Notes: generated by a model not told the origin, from the sequence alone. 64,000 bases of DNA from Forficula auricularia (GCA_024734495.1 JALMQS010000070.1:10822572-10886571), one strand, 5' to 3'. Numbered from the stretch's first letter, positions 1 to 10,791 are shown. Numbers and translations: made by a program.

Positions 1-215
1 TAATATTTCCTTATTTTTTAGTTTCATTTATTTAAATAAATAATATCTTCAATATGTCTTTTATTTTGCTTTTACTTGGTATGTCGGCTGATCTATTGAA
101 TTAACTTACATAGGGTCTGGTGAATTATTGTAATCATGCGTGAAAAGTGTTTTTTTTTGTTTTTTGCTTCAATGTGTGAAATATCACAAAAACAGCTAAA
201 TCTATTTTGATAAAA
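1..215 (-). repeat. AT-rich DNA ending in a truncated minus-oriented HINE (108-215)
   Basis: 108-215 matches the hairpin end of the HINE family in reverse orientation: a GTAATCATGCGTGAAAA segment, then AAATATCACAAAAACAGC. It stops where copy A begins head to head at 216. Positions 1-107 show nothing recognisable. Confidence 0.6.
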
Positions 216-948
216 AATAAGTTGACGTGTTCTGATGTGTCCATCCACTTGACTTTACCTTACAACCTGGCCCCTAACTTATATTTAATATTTAATAAAA
301 TTATTTATAATCATGTAGGGGGGTTAGTTTTTGCATTTTTAGATTACTGTGTGCCACTGATTATGTATACAAAATTTGGTTGAGTTTGGAACAAGAGCCT
401 ATATTTTCATTTTTTGACCCCCCCCCCCTCATCCCTCATCCCACCACCCCCACCAATTTTGGGCGGTTAGTTTTTGCAATTTTAGACTTCTGGCGTCGCA
501 CTGATTATGTATACGAAATTTGGTTGAGTTTTCTCAAATAACCTAGATTTTTAATTTTTAACCCCTCCTCCACCCTCCTTAATTTTTGGCCGATATGCAC
601 CAAAATCTAATCAGCTCTTAATCTCAATGAACCAAAACTACCTGTGAAATTTGGTTTCGATATTCACACTAGTTTTTGAGCTAGCTCGTCCACAAAAATT
701 TGGTAACTCACAGACTAACTACCTAACTGTCATTTTGACAAAACAATTATTATCTCAAAAAATATAATTTTTTCGATGTTCACTTATTAGAGCTTTTTTG
801 TAGAGCGAAATGCCATGGTTTCGCTCAATTTTTTTAATCAAAATAGTTTCAGTCGTTTTTGAGATATTTCGAAAAAAAGAGGGAAAAAAACCCACTTTTT
901 TCATGCACGATTACAATACTTGGCCATACCCTGTATGGTAAAGTAAAA
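216..948 (+). mobile_element. HINE/DINE-1-like element, copy A
   Basis: Family layout, seen in about 16 copies here. The 5' end is AAATAAGCTGACGTG, then GTGGCCATCCACTTG and ACTTTACCATACA. Next come one to three units of about 120 bp containing TTTTTGCATTTTTAGACTTC and TATACAAAATTTGGTTGAG. The 3' half ends in the hairpin ACCATACCCTGTATGGT plus AAAGTAAAA. ACTTTACCATACA and TGTATGGTAAAGT are subterminal inverted repeats. This plan is that of DINE-1/HINE elements mobilised by Helentrons (known biology); the assignment is my inference. Copy A has two units. No coding capacity. Confidence 0.75.
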
Positions 949-1572
949 ATTGAATGAATCCACAACGTTTCGATCTACAATAAAACCCTTTTATGTAGTG
1001 AATACTTAAGGAGGTCCTTTCGCCGCCAATGTTAAATAAAAAATATTAGATTATAACTATAACTTAATTTTTTATAATAGTTCAAGTCTCTATCTATGCT
1101 TTTGTGAAGTTTCAATTACACATTAGCGAGCAAATTTTTGAAAATAAATTTTTTTAAAATGTATACATTTTCTCAGAGACTTATAGAAAATTAAGATCTT
1201 GACACTTTCTATTGAATTATTCTACAATTAATTGAATTGATAAAGTTAAAAAAAATTAAAAATTTGCTTTTTGAAACATGCAGGTTTCTTTTTTTGCAAT
1301 AAAATATATGATTGACCGAGGAATTTACTTAGATATTTATTTTAAAAAATCACATAAATGCTATGTTTGGATGTAAACATAAACAGTATTAATACAATGC
1401 ATTGCCAAATCATAGAAGAGACATTATCAGCTGATTTGAATAAATCAAACTAACTTTTGTATTTAATTATTTTTTTTTATAATTGTTTTTATTTCAAACA
1501 TTTACGGCTTTTATACTATTTATTTTTTAATTCTATTATTTTTCATTTGTATTTTAACTTATTTTATTAAAT
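949..1572. other. AT-rich intergenic DNA with a possible TTAA-type MITE end
   Basis: At 1008-1026 a TTAAGGAGGTCCTTTCGCC end resembles the termini of the two TTAA elements at 59673 and 60934. No opposite end is seen. The rest has no recognisable gene or repeat. Confidence 0.35.
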
Positions 1573-1636
1573 ACTAGCATCAAGGCCCGCCAAAGGCGGG
1601 CCTTTTGATAGCCAGGGGCTTCGCCCCTGGACCCCC
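1573..1636. repeat. Two adjacent GC-rich hairpins
   Basis: AAGGCCCGCC-AAA-GGCGGGCCTT (10-bp perfect stem) is followed by CCAGGGGC-TTC-GCCCCTGG (8-bp perfect stem) and GACCCCC. They stand out sharply from AT-rich flanks. A related, decayed copy lies at 56306-56362, so this is a dispersed repeat rather than a host terminator. Confidence 0.6.
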
Positions 1637-2336
1637 ACGTGGCTGTTTTATTGATGTTTTATACACGTGTAAAGAACACTTTCATATATCAACTCTTGTG
1701 AATTAATTGTAATAGATTGATGAAGAGGACAAAGTATATCTCTTTATGAATGAATTTAAAAAATTTATTTTTCCAGCAGAAGACAATATTTTATTGTCCC
1801 CTTCTGCTACTCAATTATTCGGCAAAAAGAACCTTTCAACTTAAATTAAAATAAAGTTTTTGTCTTGTAAAAATTCAATAAATAAGGTAAAAATCGTCAT
1901 TTGGGGAGAAATATCCAATTAAAAAATTAAAAATAATAAACTTTTAAAGTTTATTATTAGATTATAGAAAATTTAGGTTTAATTAGGCTCAAAATAGGTT
2001 TTTAATAATTTCAATAGGCTGAAATTTCCTAGATTTCAAAACAATATAACAATGGGTTTTCAAATGATTTTGTTTTCTTTAAAGAATTCTACGGGCTAAT
2101 TGAATTTTGGTTTTAGTCTTTAAAATATATTTTTGAAGAAATCCCAGAAAGCTAATGATAAATAATATTGAAATGAATGAATGAGCTCGAATACAAAAGC
2201 CAAAAGGTTTAGTTCTTTTGAAATGGCTGAGGGTCTTAAATACAATAGAAAAAAGATGAGGTGAGATTCCCAAGGGTATTTTTTAAGAAAAATGATTTTT
2301 AAATAACATATTTTATTTTAAATTAAATATTTTTCA

Positions 2337-2374
<38 letters not shown>

Positions 2375-3084
2375 CAAAGGCTTGGCTGAAACTTTTTTAT
2401 TTTTTTCTACCCTATTAAAGACCGTTTTCAGAATTTTTTTCAAATTTTTCACCCAACCCAAAAGAAGTTAGGAATTTTTGAAAAAAATAGCTTTTTTTAA
2501 AAAAACCATAACTTTTTCAAAAATTTAGTTATCATGACGATTTTTTTTTAATTTTTGGTTTTAAATGTACTTTAAAAAACAGATAGTTTATTTAAATCTT
2601 TGTTGCATTATTAAATTCTTCTTCAACGATAATGTGGTTAGAACTATTGAGAATGAATGACACTCAAAAATCTTAAAAACAGGGCCGCCAACACTTGTTT
2701 TTTTTGCTAGTTTAGTTCTTTTATTGTTTGGCCAGTTATGTTGGCTAACCTGAATTTTTTTTTAGTTTTTCCTGAATTTTCCAATTTTCCGGGCAACTTT
2801 TCCAATTTTTTTTTACGTATTAACCTGAATTGGACTATTACGAACATGTAAAAAAAAATAGCCAAATCGGTCCAGGCATTTGAGAGATCTGCGCTTACAA
2901 AGAAACAGAAATTCATTTTTATTATATAGTTTAGATACTACACTTCTTTTGACTCAACTGACCGAAAACACCTCCTTAACTATTCTAAGAGATGTGATCA
3001 GTGCCTAAAATAATAGATCAAGTAATAGAAATAACACTTATACCGCCAGATCTTACTGGAAATGCCATGGCTTATTTTCTCTCA
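1637..3084. other. AT-rich non-coding stretch with a (TA)n microsatellite at 2339-2372
   Basis: No exon, repeat family or RNA gene recognised apart from the dinucleotide run. Short frames on the minus strand (2079-2273, 2707-2916) have no coding character. Confidence 0.5.
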
Positions 3085-3586
3085 TAGATCGTTCTTTCTC
3101 AGCTGGTATTCCAAAAAATATAGTGTATGGCCAAGGACGTAAAGTGAGAAATATCCGACAAGCAAGGTTCCGGCATAAACTGCGAGCTAATGGTGTATTC
3201 ATCTGAGTACTCATAAGAATTATTGCCCTTGCCTAAAGCCTAGTTTACACGGACTAAGTACTTGCCATTAGTACTATTCCATTTACTAAGCACTTAGCAG
3301 ACTAACTGGTTAGTAGTGGTTCACACGTCTCACGTCTCTACTAATGTAATTAGTGTATTTTATTAATGGAGAATTGTGTGGGTTCTTGGTGAAACATGTT
3401 TTAAATAAAGTAAAGAAAATTTTTGAAAAATGTTCTTTACTTTAATTAATGTATAGTGAAAGTTACAAGATGGCAATTCGAGTTGTCAAACACCGGATAT
3501 TTAATCATTATTTGAACATTATTTTAACATCGTTAATAGAAGAGCTTAAAGAGGAATTGAAAAAATAATTTTTATAAAAAAAAATA

Positions 3587-3875
3587 AAACCGACTTCAAA
3601 AAAATTAAATGCTACAAATAAAATAATAAGAAATCAAAAATAAAATAAAATGCACTAAAAGGTATAAAATAATTATCTAATTTAGTTACAACTAAACGAC
3701 GAAATATTAACATGAAATCACTTTTTGAAGTCGGTGCCAAACATATACCTTTTATGAATCGCACTCGACGGATCTTACTTAGTACGATTGGCGGGTACGC
3801 TCGCTTATATAGTTTGTTTAGCACCGACTTCAAAAAGTGATTTCATGTTAATGTTTGGTCGTTTAGTTGTATGTA
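3587..3875 (+). mobile_element. CCGACTTC foldback, palindrome half only (copy 1)
   Basis: Begins AAAACCGACTTCAAAAAA; the arm continues with GTTACAACTAAACGACG and GAAGTCGGTGCC. It turns around a centre with CGCACTCGACGGATCTTAC and runs back with inverted arm sequence. The right arm is truncated near 3875, where the minisatellite starts. See the copy at 21947 for the full structure. Confidence 0.75.
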
Positions 3876-3881
3876 AGGGTA

Positions 3882-4318
3882 GGGGGGGGGGTCAAAAATG
3901 AAAAGTCTAGCCCTTTCGGCCAAACTCAACCAAATCTTGTATACATATTTTGTGGACCCCAAAAAGGCTAGAAATTCAAAAACTAATCACCCAAAATGGG
4001 TGGAGGGGGGGGGGGGGGGGTTAAAAATGAAAATTATAGCCCTTTTGTCCAAACTCACCCAAATTTTGTATACATATTCTGTGGACCCCCAGAAGGCTAG
4101 AAATGCAAAAACTAGCCAAATTTTGTATACATAGTTTGATCGAAAGGGCTAGAATTTTCATTTTAACACTCTCTCCTCCCCCCCCACCCATTTTGGGTGG
4201 TTTTTTTTTGCATTTCTAACCTTCTGGTGGTCCACAGAATATGTATACAAAATTTGGTTCATTTTGGTCCAAAGGGCTAGAATTTTCATTTTTAACCCCC
4301 CCCCCCCCCTTTTTCGTC
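3882..4318. repeat. HINE-type minisatellite units in inverted arrangement
   Basis: Units of about 120 bp with AACTCAACCAAATTTTGTATAC, CCAGAAGGCTAGAAATGCAA and long G runs run forward from 3898. They then reverse (C runs at 4175 and 4300). The unit matches the internal repeat of HINE elements, but the HINE termini are absent. The G/C homopolymers reach 18 bases and may be unreliable in length. Confidence 0.65.
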
Positions 4319-4681
4319 TGATATAATGTTTAAAACACATTTAAAAAAATCTTATTTATGTTCTTTTCGAAAATACATTCATTTTTTATACTTCAAAATG
4401 TGGTAGATCTTTATGCCCCACCCTATATATTGACAACTCGAATTGCCTTCATGCGGCTTTCACTATACACTAATTAGAGTGGTTAGAAGAGATGTGTGAA
4501 CCTTTACTAACCAGTTAGTCTGCTGAGTGCTTATTAAATCGAATAATACTAATGGCAAGGACTAAGTCCGTGTAAACTAGCCTTAATGGATGGATTCCGA
4601 CCCATACTCAGTCGAATGCACTATGAGCTGGCAGTTCATGCCGCAACCTTGCTTGTCGAATTTCCTCACTTTAAGCCCTAC

Positions 4682-6173
4682 CAGGGGCGGCCACTAACCT
4701 TAACTTTGGGAGCTGCAAAATAAAACTTTTTCAAAGCGAGCCAGATTGTTTGGAGATTAATTAATGGTTTATTAAAAAAAGACACATTTTTTTATTTTAT
4801 AAAATATAAATGAAGTAATATTTATTTTTTGCTCTACTTACTTATAACATAAGTTTTCAATTACAATAAAAAAAAATAACATATTCCTTTTGAGAAGTGC
4901 TTTTACGAGTGTTCATGTTGGATGTTAGTTGTTTGAAATCTGGCTGATAATAATTGGTAAGCGCAGTTCGCACAAGTTCACTTAAATGTTTATCAGTTAG
5001 TTCGGATCGATATTTATATTTAATGAACTTGAGCGTTTAGTACAGTGATCCAAACACATCAGTAGTTCCACATATTGAGATTAGTCTCTTTCTTTTGTTA
5101 GTGGGTATTTTTCTTCTGGGACCTTCTTCCAAAACTCTATGGCCGAAACGCCACTTCGTTCGAATCATTTTAGTCCTTAGTCCTATTACAATTCTAGTAT
5201 CTCCAACTTTACATCTGCTGTATCCTTTGTAATTGGTGATGAAACAGGACAACTATCGCCCACAACATCAACATCAAAAGGATTTTCCAGGAATGAAAAT
5301 GAAGGTTTGAGTGTTCTCAAATCATTAAATCTGTCATTTATTATTTTTCTTGCATAAACTGTTTAATTGGATAAAGTAATTGAAAAATGTTGCCAAGAAC
5401 ATTGCTTACCAATAGTTATCTCACTAAACAGAACCAAGATACATCATCAGGAAGCTCGTCATTATTTAAATCCCCTTATTATTTTTACTTTGTCCATTGG
5501 GAAGCATGAGTAAAGTATTGTAATCGGTCTCGTGGCAAGCGCGACTTCAAAGGGTCCTCAGGTAAAGACTACTGAACCCATGATCTCAATTAAAGTCACA
5601 TATTGTAGTATTCATTTAGATTGAATTTTACCACGTGACGGTTTCGCCAAAAATCACGTGGGATCTCGTCCAGAGGCCAAAAAGTGCGATTTTTTCAGGA
5701 AGTGCGTGCGGATGGATGGATGTTATGTTATGTAACAGTTGTTATCGTTTTTTTCGTCCACGATTTTTTCCACACCGTTGCACAGATTGATATGAAATTG
5801 AAAACCTACCATTACTTTAACAGAATGAAGCGCTGATTAGTTTTTGGTACATATCGGCCCACAAACATTAGTACTTTATTTCAGTACTTTTTTAGTTTTT
5901 TCTAAATATTTTCAAAATTACTAAACCAATTTGGATAAAATTTAATATTGTAATTAAGTACCTTGAGGACCACAAAAAAGGTCATATAAAGTTTTTTTGT
6001 AAAATTATATTTTAAAGTACTTTCCCTTAGAATAAGATAGTACATTGGATAAAGTTTAGCAACGATCCGTTGCAGTTTATTTTAATTTAATTATTATACT
6101 TTTTAAAAATCAGTATTATTCAAGAGGGTTCAATAGGGATTCGGCTCGCGAGCATACTTTGTAGCCACCCCTG
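4682..6173 (-). mobile_element. Degenerate hAT-type DNA transposon
   Basis: The termini CAGGGGCGGCCAC (4682) and GTAGCCACCCCTG (ending 6173) are imperfect inverted repeats with the CAGGGG start common in hAT elements. It encodes a decayed transposase C-terminus on the minus strand (4893-5355). The flanking 8-bp sequences (4674-4681, 6174-6181) match only at the last three bases, so the target duplication has decayed. It sits in the right arm of the 3085-6200 foldback. Confidence 0.65.
4893..5355 (-). pseudogene. hAT transposase C-terminal fragment (GTF2IRD2/ZBED-type), frameshifted
   Basis: Reading the minus strand in shifting frames gives NDLRTLKPSFSFLENPFDVD, then EFWKKVPEEKYPLTKER, CGTTDVFGSLY (stop), TLKFIKYKYRSELTDKHLSE and LVRTALTNYYQPDFKQL. 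Order and motifs match the C-terminal region and dimerisation domain of GTF2IRD2-like hAT transposases (PEEKYP, FGS.Y, K.KYRS.LTD.HL). At least two frameshifts and one stop are present, so it is inactive. The N-terminal catalytic part is not recognisable in the rest of the element. Confidence 0.7.
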
Positions 6174-6200
6174 CAATATACTATCCAGCCTATTTTCTTT

Positions 6201-6987
6201 ATTTATTCAAATTGAATTTGCCATTTTGTTATTTCACCTCAAGAACCATGAAACATCTTTAAATAATAAATAAATAAAATTTAAGTAAATAAAAAAAGTG
6301 AGGGGAATAAAAAAGAAAAAAAAGAGGAAATAAGTAATTGAGATGTGCAAGGGTGAAAGGGTGGAGGGGAACTTGGTATAAATGTTATTGTCTGATGGGT
6401 GGTAAGAGGGGGTGAAAAAGAGGGTGGCATTGCCGTTAACCCTTGGGATTCTGCAAGAGAGAGAGAGAAACTTGAATCCATTCCAAGCAAATATTTTACA
6501 AGAGAGAAGGAGAAAGAGGCGGACGTTTTTCTCGCATTTGACTAAACGTACTGCACCCCCACCCCTCAACCCCCACCCCTATCTCATCCTCTTTGAACCT
6601 TTGCCATATCAACGATGAAAATATAATCACTTCACTCCTATATTTATTTATTTATGCACACGAGAAAAGGAAAAAGACAAAACCAAGCGAACATTATCAT
6701 AACGAGATCCGTGGAACATTCTTCAGGGGCGAAGTTTTTGATATAGATACACAAAGCGGGTTATCAGAAAAGAATAACAAGATTAGATAATAAACCTGAC
6801 AAGTGCGATTCGGACTCGCACTTCGAGGGTTGTGTATGTAACTAATATATGGTATATATTAGGGTGGTCCTTATTTTTCCCCATCTACCCCACCGACCCT
6901 CTCCCCAACCCCGGGATCCCCACTTCATCTCCCTAGAACGACCCCCGGACACCCACCTCCCTGGACCCACACCACATCCCCTTTTTT
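6201..6987. other. Non-coding, low-complexity stretch
   Basis: Contains GA-rich tracts, C-rich tracts (6555-6585, 6880-6985) and, at 6858-6880, a TATTAGGGTGGTCCTTATTTT end matching the foldback at 57915. The overlapping short frames on both strands (6234-6790) come from low-complexity sequence and are not supported as genes. Confidence 0.5.
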
Positions 6988-7821
6988 AACCGACTTCAAA
7001 AAAGGATTGATTTTTTTTGTCTATGTTATCTGATTTCTTCGCCAATTGTGAACTGATTTTGATTATTTTTTTTGCATTAGGTTCCGTATAGTTTCCGATT
7101 GGTCCCGTTTTTTTTTTCATTGCTATTGGAACTTTTTTGTTATGTTTGTTCAGGCATAACTTCTTTGTTTATGAACCGATTTTAATGATTCTTTCTGCGT
7201 TTGGATCAGTATAACTCCAAGATAGTCAAGCAATACCTAACAATTTATTTATTTATTTATTTTATGTATGTTCATCTTTTTGCTACGTGAACTGAATTCG
7301 ATGATTCTTTTTTTATTGGAAAGGAGGTAACTCAGGTGTGGTCCCATATTAATTTGGTCAAGTTCTGATGATATGATCAATGACGAAATATCGTAAATCT
7401 CCAATTCTTATGAGCAAATTATCGAAATTATAATAAATAAAATCTTTTATAAATAAGCTGACGTGTTCTGATGTGGCCATTCACTTGACTTTACCATACA
7501 ACCTGGCCCCTAAAATTATTTATAATCTTGTAGGAGGGAGGGTTAGTTTTTGCATTTTTATACTTCTGGTGTCCCACTGATTATGTATACAAAATTTAGT
7601 CGACTTTGGTAAATGGCCAAGATTTTCATTTTTTTGACCCTACACCCCCCCCCCATTTTGGGCGGTTAGTTTTTGTATTTTTATACTTCATGGGGTCCAC
7701 TGATTATGTATACAAAATTTGGTTGAGTTTGCTCAAACGGCCTTGATTTTTAATTTTTAACCCCCCTTCCACCCCTCTTAATTTTGGGTCGATATGCACC
7801 AAAATCTAATCAGCTCTTAAA

Positions 7822-8711
7822 TAATTAAAGGGATGGCGGGCTCGGGCTACAATCCCTGGGTTCTTTTATACCTCTCCTGGTGCACAATAGGCTTAACAAA
7901 ATGCGAACATCAGATTATCCAGCTGCCAGGGGTGGCAGCTGAGTCTCACACGTGCACCAGGAGATTGTCATGGGCAGAACGGGTCCTCCGTAAGTTCGGC
8001 GGGGTGGAGGGGGTTGGTGAGTACTGGCGCGAGAACTTACATAGCAGCGTCGACGGGAGGGATCTGGAGATGTGCGCGGGGGCAAAGCCCTCATATAATT
8101 TTATGATGCACCCGGACCCGATTAAGAACAATATCTTTATTGAACTATGTAGACTTAGGTCGGGGTCTCTTCGGCCGTTAGGAACAAGTAGGGGAAGGCG
8201 GCCGGAGGGTCCACCCATGTGTAGGGCCGGGTGTAGAAAACTGAGACGACAGGGCATATTCTCCAGTCGTGTGGGAGGACACACGATGGAAGGCTCAGAA
8301 GGCATGATGCGGTGGTGAGACGTCTGGCTGATGAACTAATAAAAAAGGGTCGAGCTCGAATATTTGTGAGAGTTGAACCCATCACACTCTCGTGGAAGGG
8401 AGTAGTGATGGTATAAAGCGGTGCCTCCCCTTGTCGCCCTGGGAATTTCTCAGAGAACTTTATACGATATGACCTTCAGGGCGATGAGGGGTTCATTAAT
8501 GAATTTTTACAGCTTCAACAGGAGAACTTATAGAGAAATCGCCATGCGCTAGAAATTGTATATAAAAAGAAAAAAAAGAATTTTTTTTTTGTAAATATAT
8601 TATGTTAATATTCCTATAATTATGTAAATACTCCTGTAATTAAATTCACCCGACTATGTAAATATTTCTTGTTAGTGGAGGCCCACCTGCGTGGCCCGAT
8701 AAACGAAAAAT
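7822..8711 (+). mobile_element. 5'-truncated R2-like LINE fragment
   Basis: Sits precisely between HINE segments CTAATCAGCTCTTAA and AATGGACC. The GC-rich coding part (7833-8416) is followed by an AT-rich 3' untranslated region ending near GGCCCGATAAACGAAAA. Insertion into a HINE rather than 28S rDNA means it is either a non-site-specific relative or a stray copy. Confidence 0.65.
7833..8416 (+). pseudogene. R2-like ORF C-terminus with CCHC motif, one frameshift
   Basis: The first frame includes NLHSSVDGRDLEMCAGAKPS, then GRRPEGPPMCRAGC. A shift near 8237 leads to KTETTGHILQSCGRTHDGRL and RRHDAVVRRLADELIKKGRA, ending at TAA 8414-8416. C..GC...ET..HILQ.C is the C-terminal zinc-knuckle of R2-clade LINEs, upstream of the restriction-like endonuclease. 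The reverse transcriptase domain is absent (5' truncation). Confidence 0.7.
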
Positions 8712-8982
8712 CAATGGACCAAAACTACGTGTGAAATTTGATTTCGATATTCACACTAGTTTTTGAGCTAGCTCATCCACAAAAATTTGGTAACGCACGG
8801 ACTAACTAAACTGACAACCAGACTAACAGACATTTTGACAAAACATTTATTATCTCGAAAAATATAATTTTTTCGATGTTCACTTATTAGAGATTTTTTG
8901 TAGACCATACCCTGTATGGCAAAGTAAAAACAATCTTAAAACGTTCATTTAAAATACGCAAACGTTTCGAGAGAATTTCTAG

Positions 8983-9824
8983 CTAGCGCATTTGTCGTCA
9001 ACGCTTGCTTATCAGTGCTAAAATTGTCCCCATTTATTTGACAAACTTAGCCACTGTTTTTAAACAGTAAAGTAAAAAAATTTTAATGGTCTTGCAATCA
9101 GCCTTAGACCGGCTCATATGAATTGGCTCATACTAAACTAGCTATCAACGATATTCTAAAGAATTCCAGAAATATTTTAGGTACAAAAATAGCTACTTTA
9201 TCGCCCTCTCATACGTCCAGTTCTATCCATCAAAAATATAATAACCCCGTTCGGGGTGCCGGATTCGCTAATACTACTCTGAAATATCTTGACTTGAGCT
9301 TGATCGCAACTATGATTTATAAGATACAAGGACTATAAGGGTAATTGCGTTTTTTTCAACTTTCTTTCTTTTGTAGATGTTGTTTAAAAGTTAAAAAAAA
9401 TGGGAAAGTTTAAATTCAATTTGAAGTTGTTCACTTAAAGTAAAAGAAATTCATTCTTCAAAGTGACGTGGTCTCTCTCTCTCTCTCTCCTCTTTCTATC
9501 CTTCTCTCTATTCACTCTATCTTTTAAGTTTTTAAAAGAAACTTTTTCTTCTCTCTTTTTCTTTATATATAGGCATATAAGTATATTTCCTGTCCATTTC
9601 TCCAATCCATTTAATCTCTTGACATATATCAATTGGTAGCAATCGATGAAGTATTTTATTAACTTAGCTATTTGTTAAAAAATCGCCCCCCCCCCCCCCC
9701 CAATTTATTTCTTTATTTTTATTTTCTTAAAAGTAAGGAGGGGCGTAGCCAACAGGAGCCAAGCAAAATATTCTATGTCACTCTTTAATCTACTCTTATT
9801 AAACGAGCAAAAATTGTTTATAAA
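8983..9824. other. Non-coding stretch with a (CT)n run and a C homopolymer
   Basis: CT-rich microsatellite at 9472-9490 and a run of C at 9686-9702. A 71-codon frame at 9123-9338 shows no motif. Nothing else recognised. Confidence 0.45.
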
Positions 9825-10220
9825 TATGTTAACATTAAATGAAAGCGAAAGTTAAAACTTTTATCCGGTCACTGCCCTATTTTGGTGCAATTGGGACCAG
9901 ACTCGTTTTGATAGTGAACCAAGAGTTGAAAAAAGATACAGGACCCAGCCGGGTATGATCCGACATCCTCCGCGTTAAGCCCGCAGATGCCTTCTCCATT
10001 TAGGCGATGGATCCCCTGACTAGATCCTATAATCAAATTTTATATATATTCAACTCTCTAGTTCAGTCGCGTTTTCGATGACGGATCATACCCGGCTGGG
10101 TCCTGTATCTTTTTTTCAACTCTTGGTTCATTATCAAAACGAGTCTGGTCCCAATTGCACCAAAATAGGGCAGTGACCTGATAAAAGTTTTAACTTTCGC
10201 TTTCATTTAATGTTAATATA
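9825..10220. repeat. Inverted pair of a tRNA-derived repeat (foldback about 135-bp arms)
   Basis: The left arm 9825-9963 and right arm 10080-10220 are near-perfect inverted copies, both with CAACTCTTGGTTCA/TGAACCAAGAGTTG and CCAATTGCACCAAAATAGGG. The spacer and part of the left arm form a complete tRNA-like unit on the minus strand. The right arm holds only its T-arm and 3' acceptor side. Best read as two SINE copies in head-to-head orientation, one lacking the A box. Confidence 0.65.
9941..10014 (-). ncRNA. tRNA-like cloverleaf, probably a SINE head
   Basis: 74 nt fold into all four tRNA arms: acceptor GGATCCA/TGGGTCC (7 bp with one G-T), D stem GCCT/AGGC, anticodon stem CTGCG/CGCGG with loop GGCTTAA (anticodon position CTT), and T stem GTCGG/CCGGC with loop ATCATAC. 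Position 33 is G instead of T and the T loop is not canonical. It is therefore more likely a SINE head or tRNA pseudogene than a working tRNA gene. Confidence 0.55.
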
Positions 10221-10321
10221 TAAACATTCTAAATAAAATTTATTATTGAATATCTGAACAAAATTCATCTGTTTCGATTCCCCAAAGAATCAGACAGATG
10301 GGAATTGTAGTAAATGAAAAT

Positions 10322-10625
10322 AAAAGTTAATGTTATTTTACTTCCTAGGTAGAGGAATTCCTTAACTCCTTCTAGGTTTTCTTGGTTAATTTTGATGCAT
10401 TCCTGTCTCGTTTTTTTTTTTTTTTTTTTTTTTGTACAAACTAGGACCTTGGTTTTATTCTTGTTTATTTTCATTTATTTTGATTTCTTCTATTAGGATT
10501 TGGTTAATTCCATTCAGGGCGTCCTCTAATTCTTTTTTGTTGCTTCCTAGAAGGGCAATGTCATCGGCTAATCTTAACATAGCGATTTTGTCCTTGGATT
10601 TCGATACCTGTATCAATTTTGTCTT
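10322..10625 (-). pseudogene. LINE reverse transcriptase fragment (RTE-like or related)
   Basis: The minus strand reads AMLRLADDIALLGSNKKELE, DALNGINQILIEE, then shifts to MKINKNKTKVLVC, an A-run encoding Lys, TRQECIKINQENLEG and VKEFLYLGSKIT. LADD is the [FY]ADD catalytic motif, and K.EFLYLGSKIT is the usual segment downstream. Frameshifted and truncated at both ends. Confidence 0.75.
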
Positions 10626-10718
10626 TGAATTCTTTTATGTTTACTTACTTCTTTCTTGTTTACCTACTCAATTTAAATGAAATTATATAAAAATATAAAA
10701 AATAAATACATTTCATTC

Positions 10719-10791
10719 TTAATAAACTCAAAGAGGTTTATACAGACTCACAGATACACTACTACGAGTCTGTATAAACCTCTTTGAGTTT
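10719..10791. repeat. Perfect hairpin, 29-bp stem
   Basis: AAACTCAAAGAGGTTTATAC then AGACTC pairs with GAGTCTGTATAAACCTCTTT then GAGTTT around a 16-nt loop. This is probably a small palindromic MITE. No target duplication is clear. Confidence 0.6.

Larger units (their letters stand above)
3085..6200. mobile_element. Large foldback element, interrupted by nested insertions
   Basis: The left arm (about 3085-3490) and right arm (about 4428-4681, resuming after 6173) are inverted copies. Left has AGTTTACACGGACTAAGTAC and GTTCACACGTCTC; right has the reverse complements at 4490-4580. The arms enclose a CCGACTTC foldback (3587-3875) and an inverted minisatellite (3882-4318). The right arm is split by the hAT element at 4682-6173. 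Confidence 0.65.
7452..8930 (+). mobile_element. HINE/DINE-1-like element, copy B, with a nested LINE
   Basis: Intact 5' end and two internal units. It is interrupted at 7822 by an R2-like LINE fragment and resumes at about 8712 with AATGGACCAAAACTACG. Its 3' part has a short deletion before the CATACCCTGTATGG hairpin. Confidence 0.75.
6988..8982 (+). mobile_element. CCGACTTC foldback, body part (copy 2), carrying nested insertions
   Basis: Starts AACCGACTTCAAAAAAGG and follows the family body through CCAATTGTGAAC, TTCCGATTGGTCCCG and AACTTCTTTGTTTATGAACC to AATCTTTTATAA (7451). HINE copy B then interrupts it, and it resumes at 8931 with AATCTTAAAACG to CGAGAGAATTTCT. The palindrome half is missing. 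Three layers: foldback, HINE, R2-like LINE. Confidence 0.75.

Noticed and set aside
1573..1636. Bacterial rho-independent terminator
   Set aside because: Strong hairpin, but the window is clearly eukaryotic with introns, SINEs and LINEs, and a second copy exists.
3612..3833. 73-codon minus-strand frame
   Set aside because: It lies wholly in the palindromic arms of a foldback element.
6234..6790. Several overlapping short frames on both strands
   Set aside because: GA-, T- and C-rich low-complexity DNA with no motif, no splice context and equal openness on both strands.
7833..8318. Complete novel 161-aa protein starting at 7833
   Set aside because: The start is an arbitrary ATG inside a LINE fragment. 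The frame leaves the R2-like protein after CRAGC because of a frameshift.
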